DNA of 64,000 bases. Origin: Clarkia xantiana subsp. parviflora. Its lineage: Eukaryota > Streptophyta > Magnoliopsida > Myrtales > Onagraceae. Below are positions 57,423 through 64,000 of this stretch, piece after piece (positions within the stretch are counted from its first letter, which is position 1; the number at the start of each line of letters is the position of its first letter). Below the pieces are notes generated by a model. It was not told the DNA's origin, searched no databases, and worked only from the letters and a program-made list of their open reading frames with translations. The position numbers and the translations under genes were made by a program. The stretch lies in assembly GCA_036873135.1 (NCBI GenBank), contig JAPTYO010000017.1, forward strand, positions 9,114,001 through 9,178,000, in the 5' to 3' direction.

Positions 57423-58558
57423 TTTGAGGCCGATGAAGATTGAGTTAATAGGTATGTTCGCAGATCGATCTTCAATGTGGCCGAATTGTGAATATCGAGG
57501 CCCTACATCGGATCTTGTAATAATGGAAAAATTAGGCCATGCACTATGATGTTTAGGCGACGACATTTGTCTATGCACCCAAATTTAATTTTGAGGTGGT
57601 TAATTGCAGATAAATGTTTTATTGGATTTGTAATTGCTTTAATCAAAACTTTTATTCGTAAACTACCCATTACTCTGTGCAAATTACAATTTATGATTAT
57701 TCCAACTTTACTTTTAAAATATATTGCTTGTTTTATTTATTTTTAAATAGAAGTCAATTCAGAAATTTATTAAAAATTCATAAAAAAATATTTACAATAA
57801 TTTTAGGCAAAATAATTTAAAAAAATGAAAAAAATATTGAAAAAGTATATCTTTTAAAGGAAAACTTAATTTCTGGGGTTTTAGTTGTATAAAAATAATT
57901 CTAGTTTAAAAAAATCATATTTGTTTGTATTAAGTTTATTTCTAAATTTATTTTCTATTTTTTAAAATATTTTTTGTTTTTTTAAAAAATAAAAACTAAT
58001 AAAAATTAAATAATAAGTTGATAAAATTTACAAATTGTAGTCTACGAAATGTAATTAGTGACGTACTAATACAGTTTTGTTTTTCTATTCAACTATTTTT
58101 CCTTCTGAATAGTTTATTGGCTCCATGTTTAATTTGTGTTTAATTTGTGTGCATATATAATAACTAGGATGCAGACCTTGCGCGTCACGTGGAATAACTT
58201 ATTCCGCATTCAAACGCTTATTTTATAGATTCTCTAAGTTGCTGCAAAGTTGTTCTAAACTTCTATTGTTTCGAGATTTCGTTCTATTGAAAACAATAAC
58301 CCATATACAATTGCTATATACAGTAGACTTCAGGCCTTAGCATGCGCTATGCGCGCGTGTAGATTGTTATGGTCCACTTGTTACAATACATCATAACAAT
58401 GATGCATGACATGATTAACAATACTCAAAGGAAGATACAAGACCACTACAAGAAAGGTTGCAATTCCACACTAGAAGATTCCACATCGAAATTTTGGTCT
58501 GTAAATGCATATGAGTTGCTCACAAAATACATACATATCAATGTTTTTTTTTTCAATG
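57423..58558. other. AT-rich downstream region
   Basis: 3' flank of the polygalacturonase gene. No gene or element recognised; short frames lack motifs. Confidence 0.5.
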
Positions 58559-58805
58559 CATTCGGATTCCACACAAAATTACACACCGAATATTCTGGTG
58601 TGTAATCTGAATGCCTTATTTTTAAACTCTCATTCTGATTACACACGAATTTGAGGTTGTCATTCGGATTCCACACAAAAAACAATCTGTGTGTAATCTG
58701 AATACCTTATGTTTACACACTCATTCTGATTACACATGGATTTGTGGCTTGCAATCGGATTCCAAACCAAACTTTCCAGTGTGTAATATGAATGCACTGC
58801 ACTCT
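58559..58805. repeat. ~100-bp tandem repeat with internal inverted words (about 2.5 copies)
   Basis: Units start CATTCGGATTCCACAC (58559, 58661) and GCAATCGGATTCCAAACC (about 58751), each followed by a complementary GTGTGTAATCTGAAT, so each unit can fold on itself. The word CATTCTGATTACACA also recurs. Confidence 0.75.
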
Positions 58806-59095
58806 TAAGTGTTGAGATTTCACATGTAAGTTTAACTACATGCAATATTGCTATTAAGGAGTTTTGAACCTCCAACGTCAAGTATTGAAGACATACAAAA
58901 AAAAACTATACTCTAAACCACAATTATTAATACATAAATATATTTTATTACCTAATTACAATTGTAATCCAAAAAATGTACATTAATTCTTATTTTAGTA
59001 ATGTTTGAAATTATAAGTAATTTTATACAAACAAAACAATAATGTAGTACGTAGTATGTTTTTTCATTCAAATTTTTACACTTGTTGATGCAGCG
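58806..59095. other. AT-rich spacer
   Basis: Nothing recognised. Confidence 0.5.
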
Positions 59096-60054
59096 TGATG
59101 TGATAGATGGGACAAAAACTCGTTGATTCAAAGGGAATACCGAGAATTTGTTGGATATAGGGCGCAATAACTCGTTGATCCAAAGAATGTCGAGAGTTTG
59201 ACGCAGTGTAGAGGAAAACCTCAGTTTTTTTTTTCATATATCAATAAACTGAATGTAAATGACGGCTAACATAGCTTAAATACTGAAAAGAAAAACCCTA
59301 ATCCTAGGTCAAAAACCGAAACTTGCTAACAAACCCTAACAAAAATTGATAAATTACAAAGAGCACCCGAAGAAACATAAAACTGCAATTTCGACCCCCT
59401 AAACGAAGGAATTTGGCCGAAAAACGTCAAACCCCAAAGTTTACTATATGTCTTGCTCAGATTGCCGTTTCTGCAAGAAATACTGTACTCACACGCCAAA
59501 ATTCGATATGTTACCATCTCCGCCCACATCATTCTCTCCGGGGAAGAGAAGATTAGTCCTCGAATCTGGATGCCACGAAAGAGAAACCCACGATAGCGTA
59601 TCGTGATCTTGTTATTAGCTTGTTTTTTCATCATACATACATTAAATGCCATCAACCCAGATAAGTTTTTTCAGTCCTATAACATGAGAGAATTCACCAT
59701 CTTCCTTGTAAATAGATAGTGTGTTGCTTCGTGACCGGTCCACGAAGAACAGAGCAGGATCATCTTCATCCAGACCTTGATCCTCCTAGGAAGCATCTTC
59801 AAATTTGTCATTAACTTCTTTTCCGAATTCAAGAGGTGGATATAGAACACCGAACAAAAAGTTCTCAAGACTCTGCGTTTCTTTTACATCTTCAGTGCTG
59901 ATTGTAGTCCCACTGGCGGCGACCGTAAAAATGAGATGGGAGAGCCAGCGACGGATTCCTCGTCCACTTCATCATTATCATTATAATCATCATAAAGGAT
60001 TATCAAAAATAACAGAATCTACCTCGACATTATCATAAATAGGATAATCGAAAG
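59096..60054 (-). mobile_element. Element E' (minus strand): 3' LTR and internal end of a small LTR retrotransposon
   Basis: 3' LTR at 59096-59531 (minus strand TGATGTGGGCGGAG ... GCTGCATCA). The internal part 59532-60054 matches 61300-61822 of element E (GAGGAATCCGTCGCTGGCTCTCCC and GGCATCCAGATTCGAGGAC type words). It is interrupted at 60054 by the D-family LTR, so its other half should lie beyond the window. Confidence 0.85.
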
Positions 60055-60614
60055 TGTTAGCATATGGTGACGTGGCGCCATAATAGGAGCCCGTTAATTA
60101 AGGGAATTACCTAAGTTAATTAGGTAATTGTCAATCTGGGCTAATTGGGCAAAATCCAATTAGTAATTGACAAGGGAGACCCAAAATTGGGCCTCCCCCT
60201 TATACATGCAATTCGGTCGGCCACCCTATACTACATTGGTTGGAGTTGCCAAGGCAACTCCACCAATACTATATATAGGGGTGTCTGCTAAGGGTTTATT
60301 CACTCATTCATAATAACAAGGATCTCCATTGAGAACACTTGTTTCCCTTAGTTAAATCTCGGCACCATCACATCTGGTCTGAGGTTCCATCTCCGTTGAA
60401 GAATCGATCAGAGATCTTGTTGTGGTGCTACATCGCGTGGGACTTCTTCTAACGAAGAACTTGCACGTGGTTCCGACCGGAGGATTAGAACTCCCTCCAC
60501 ATCGTTCTTGGGCAGGAAAGCTACAAGGTATGTGTACTAATTCCGCTGCGTAGATTAGATTTCTTGTTAGTACACGTTTAGCATTCCGTAGTATTACGTC
60601 CCCGTAATCCAACA
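60055..60614 (+). repeat. 5' LTR of a D-family Copia (560 bp, complete)
   Basis: TGTTAGCATATGGTGACG ... CGTAATCCAACA. TATA-like TATATATAGGGG near 60270. The template for recognising the copies at 12499-12998 and 13137-13735. The five bases before it are GAAAG. Confidence 0.92.
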
Positions 60615-60626
60615 GTGGTATCAGAG
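60615..60626 (+). other. Copia primer-binding site, split by element E
   Basis: GTGGTATCAGAG directly after the LTR; its continuation TCAGAGCCAGG starts at 62252, with TCAGAG duplicated by the insertion. Complementary to initiator Met tRNA. Confidence 0.9.
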
Positions 60627-61062
60627 TGATGTGGTTGAAGTGTCGGATTTTGCCCTATCAATATAGGTTTTCGAGTGGAAACGGCGATCTGAAAAAGACC
60701 GATAGTTTACTATGTGGTTTGACGGTTTTAGGCCAAATTCCTTCGTTTAGAGGGTCAAATCCGCAGTTTTATGTTTCTTTCGGTCTTTTTTATAATTTGT
60801 CGGTTTTGTTTGGGAATTTTTGTTAATTTCGAATTTTATCTAGGGTTAGGGTTTTTCTTTTCAGTATTTAAGGCATTGTTAGCTGAATTTTACAGAAGTT
60901 TATTGATTAATGAAATTTTTTTGAGGTTTTCCAATACCCTGCGTCAAATTCTCGGCAATCTTTGAATCAACGAGTTCTTGCGCCTCTATCCATTCAAATT
61001 CTCGGCATTCCCTTTCGAATCAACGAGTTTTTGATTCCATCTATCCCCATCACGCTGCATCA
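60627..61062 (+). repeat. 5' LTR of element E (436 bp)
   Basis: TGATGTGGTTGAAGTGTCGG ... CATCACGCTGCATCA; TATTTAAGG near 60866 could be the TATA box. Confidence 0.92.
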
Positions 61063-61090
61063 GATTGGTATCAGAGCCATTCGGTCCTGC

Positions 61091-61276
61091 ATGATGCCAC
61101 CCCGAAGACGTATAACAACTGCTGAGAAGAACGAACTGCGGCGTTTGCTCGAAGAAATACGACATAACGGAGAACAGCTACGTCAGTTCATGGAACAGAA
61201 AATCGAAAAACAACAACGTCAATATGATATTCAAGAGGATGAGTTCGAATTTGAGGAGGATGACGAGAACACCTAA
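61091..61276 (+). CDS. Element E short Gag-N-like frame
   Basis: ATG at 61091, 61 codons beginning MMPPRRRITTAEKNELRRLL and ending in an acidic run (EDEFEFEEDDENT). Such starts (MPPRR...) are seen in Gypsy Gag proteins, and the site 25 bp after the primer-binding site is where gag begins. It ends before any capsid domain, so it is a remnant of an internally deleted parent. Confidence 0.5.
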   Translation: MMPPRRRITTAEKNELRRLLEEIRHNGEQLRQFMEQKIEKQQRQYDIQEDEFEFEEDDENT

Positions 61277-61374
61277 GATGTGAACCCTTTCGATAATCCT
61301 ATTTATGATGATGTCGAGGTAGATTCTGTTATTTTTGATAATCATGTTTATGATGATTATAATGATATGATGAA

Positions 61375-61822
61375 GTGGATGAGGAATCCGTCGCTGGCTC
61401 TCCCCTCTCAATTTTTACAGTCGCCGACAGTGGGACTCCAATCAGCATAGAAGAGGTCAAAGAACCGCATAGACTTGAGAACCTTTTGTTCGGCGCTCTG
61501 CATCCACCTCTTGAATTCGGAAAAGAAAATAAGGGAAAATTTGAAGATGCTTCCCAGGAGGATCAAGGTCTGGATGAGGATGATGCTGCTCTATTTTTCG
61601 TGGACTGGTTAGGAAGCAACAAAATTTCTGTTTATAAGGAATATGGTGAAATTTCTCATATTGTAGAAGCGAGTAGAGGACAGAAAAAACATGTTTGGGT
61701 TGATGGCACTTGGCGTATGTATGCTGAAAAACGAGCTATTAACAAGATCAAGATACGCTATCGTGGGTTTCTTTTTCGTGGCATCCAGATTCGAGGACGA
61801 ATCTTCTCTTCCCAAGAGAGAC
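61375..61822 (+). CDS. Element E C-terminal frame, function unknown
   Basis: Open from about 61375 into the 3' LTR (61917). Acidic, with no domain I recognise. The segment around IRYRGFLFRGIQIRGRIFSS precedes the LTR and is conserved in E'. Possibly the polyprotein C-terminus of the deleted parent. Confidence 0.4.
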
Positions 61823-62251
61823 TGATGTGGTTGAAGTGTCGTATTTTGCCCTATCAATTTAGGTTTTCGAGTGGAAACAACAATCTGAGAAAGACCCATA
61901 GTTACTATGGGGTTTGACGGTTTTAGGCCAAATTCTTTCGTTTAGAGGGTCAAATCCGCAGTTTTATGTTTCTTTCGGTCTATTTTATAATTTGTCGGGT
62001 TTGTTTGGGTTTTTTGTTAATTTCGAATTTTGTCTAGGGTTAGGGTTTTTCTTTTCAGTATTTAAGGTATTTTTAGCTGAATTTTACAGAAGATTACTGA
62101 TTAATAAAAAAAATTGAGGTTTTCCTCTGCCTTGCGTCAATTCTTCGGTATTCTGCGTAATCAACGAATTCTTGCGCCTCTATCCAACAAATTCTCGGAA
62201 TTCTTTGAATCAACGAGTTTTTGTCCCATCTATCCCCATCATGCTGCATCA
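61823..62251 (+). repeat. 3' LTR of element E (429 bp)
   Basis: Same ends as the 5' LTR, with small indels and substitutions (for example near 61890 and 62100). Confidence 0.92.
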
Positions 62252-62257
62252 TCAGAG

Positions 62258-63816
62258 CCAGGTTAGGAGTTCTTAAAATTTTGATAAACTGATGTTCTTG
62301 ATGTTCATAAAAACCGAATTTTTTATGTTCATGAACACCATGAAGAATCCGAAATTTTTAAATAGATTTCATGTGTTTGATCTTTAAAAACTTAAAATTT
62401 TCAAATTTACATGTTTTTCTAGATCAAAACCTAATTTTTCATGATCAATTTAAGTTTGATGTTCATGATCTTCAAGAACACCATGAGTTTTATCAAGAAC
62501 ATGTTTTTGATTCATGATCAAGTTAGAGTTTGATCTTAAAATTTGATAACTTTTCCAATTTTATTGTTAGTGCCGAAAATTCCTAGGGGTGTTTTAGGTA
62601 AAAAATTTAATTTTCTTGGCCACCAAGAAATTAAAAATTCGGCACAATCTATAATAGATAAAGGTTGCCATTTTTAAATTTTATTAATAGGTAACTATAT
62701 CTAGAAGTTGGAAATAAGGATAGGTTCTAATATAATATTGTAAAAGATATTAACTATCAATATATTTAAAAATCAGAACGTGTTGAACCGGATTTTAAAA
62801 TTTGGACCGAACCTCTTTAAAATTTTCAGAAATTTTAAATTGTTCAATAAAATAGGTTGTCAAATTTTAAATCCAAAATGTTTTCGAAGTTTAAAATTAG
62901 CCTAAACAGTGCTCTTAGGGTTTGTGTTTTAATACACGGTTTCAATCAAAACCCTAATGCCTGGTTTCAATTATGGGGATGGATCTCGGACTTGCATGTT
63001 TTTGGGACTGGATTAAATTAGTGGGCTGATTTGCAATTGTTTACTTTATGCATCATATATTTTGATATAATTAGAATTGTCGTCTTGACTTAGTCAAGCT
63101 AGCTGGAAATTATATTGCGAGCATTGAGCTCTGGGATTTAAATATATGGTTTGCGCAATAGGATAGACATGCTATGCTGATTGAAAGTGCCTAGAATCCA
63201 TGTCTAGAAATTCGCATGATTAATTGTAAGCATGAATTGCAAAACAGCCCATAATATTTTCAAAGCGTTTTATAAAATCGAAAATTCCTGTCGCCAATTA
63301 TGCATGATGTGTGCGGATGTTGCATGTTTTGACGCGTATGCTAGGATGTTCATGATAGAACGCATGTGATAATTTACTTTACGAAGAATTATATATGCTA
63401 GGAACATTAGACGCATGACGCGTAATCATGTTGTGTTCGATATTTATGGCATGGTATGATGATTTGCTAAAAGTAGTAGAATTATAAATATGAATGCGTA
63501 AATTATCAGATAATTTTACAAAATTACAAGGGCCTTGGGAAAGCCAAGATCGGGTATGCTAATTTGAAAATTCCCGTTCCGGTAATTTGCAATAGAATAA
63601 CCGTTTTCAAAAGACTGATCTATTAGATTGAAAACGACAATAGTGTGAATTCTTTCACGACACCCCCTTTCTCGGTTTACTGAAGGTTGGTTTGGTTTAT
63701 TGACTGAAGAATCACTATTCGTCGTATTCTATCATTATAGATAATCTGATGTTTGCAATTCTGTCAAAATGTTGTTCTCTTCTAAAACTTTGCATGATTG
63801 TCAATGTGTTATATAG
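62258..63816 (+). repeat. Long untranslated leader of the D-family Copia
   Basis: Continues from the split primer-binding site (CCAGGTTAGGAG...). The stretch 62800-63775 is similar to 5565-6510 and inverted to 4090-4985. About 1.5 kb with no coding sequence; 62280-62560 is rich in ATGTTCATGATC-type words. Confidence 0.8.
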
Positions 63817-64000
63817 ATGCCTGCAACAAGCAATGTCATTTCCCAGTTGAATAAGGGAATAAGATTGAGTAGCGGTAATTATAAATATGGAATAAACGAG
63901 TTAAGATGATAATCTCTAAAATAAGAGGCCTGGAGCATTTGACCACAAAACAAACTAGGCCTGAGGGAGACCTCACAGATGAGCAAAAGACGTTGTATGA
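63817..64000 (+). pseudogene. Start of Copia D-family gag, cut by window end
   Basis: ATG at 63817, NVISQLNKGIRLSSGNYKYG, then a TGA at 63907. Matches the start of the minus-strand gag near 4000-3900. Broken and incomplete. Confidence 0.65.

Larger units (their letters stand above)
60627..62251 (+). mobile_element. Element E: complete small non-autonomous LTR retrotransposon (1625 bp)
   Basis: LTRs 60627-61062 and 61823-62251, both TGATGTGGTTGAAGTG ... GCTGCATCA; target duplication TCAGAG (60621-60626 and 62252-62257). Primer-binding site TGGTATCAGAGCC at 61066. Only about 760 bp of internal sequence lies between the LTRs, with no protease, RT or integrase. Far smaller than an autonomous element and close to the TRIM class, though its LTRs are longer than is usual there. 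Confidence 0.93.

Overview
The window looks like a repeat-rich intergenic block of a flowering-plant (probably eudicot) nuclear genome. It is AT-rich and built almost entirely of nested LTR retrotransposons with plant primer-binding sites, plus MITE-like elements. It holds only one recognisable host gene, a four-exon GH28 polygalacturonase at 55736-57422 (+). No prokaryotic gene organisation, rRNA, genuine tRNA gene or CRISPR array was seen.

Layout. 1-3082: 5' end of Gypsy/Tat-like element A (minus strand). 3083-13735: copies of one Copia family (D) lying head to head: a minus-strand leader and gag (3240-4985), a plus-strand leader and broken polyprotein (5565-11363) whose RT is split by a solo A-family LTR (9607-10205), a truncated 3' LTR (12499-12998), then a minus-strand 5' LTR (13137-13735). 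13802-24661: complete non-autonomous element C, inserted in a ~69-bp tandem repeat. 25395-25945: a 66-bp minisatellite. 26119-29285: a degenerate LTR (H) carrying a hAT-type TIR element and a 1-kb foldback element. 29440-31945: SINE-like pieces and a Copia LTR/gag/protease/integrase remnant. 32491-34095: a poly(A)-tailed retroposed insert with 16-bp target duplications. 34989-53068: minus-strand Copia element F (TSD AAAGA), interrupted by complete element B (35900-46490, TSD TAAAT) and by solo LTR G (51782-52904). 53074-59095: AT-rich sequence around the polygalacturonase gene. 59096-64000: a small LTR element E' (minus) cut by the 5' end of a D-family Copia (60055 onward), whose primer-binding site is itself split by a second small LTR element E (60627-62251, TSD TCAGAG).

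Most notable system. Elements B and C belong to different LTR families but share one design. Both lack reverse transcriptase, RNase H and integrase. Their sense frame encodes Gag - CHHC knuckle - aspartic-protease-like domain - second Gag-like module - second CHHC knuckle. Next comes a tandem-repeat block with a different sequence in each element. Then, on the opposite strand, comes a gene inferred to have five exons. Its exon lengths and junction positions match between B and C; the first exon resembles the 'putative gypsy type transposon' domain and the last is coiled-coil-like. Introns on the antisense strand would not be removed from the sense genomic RNA, which explains how a retroelement could keep them.

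All assignments come from reading the sequence. No database search was run, so family names rest on recognised motifs.
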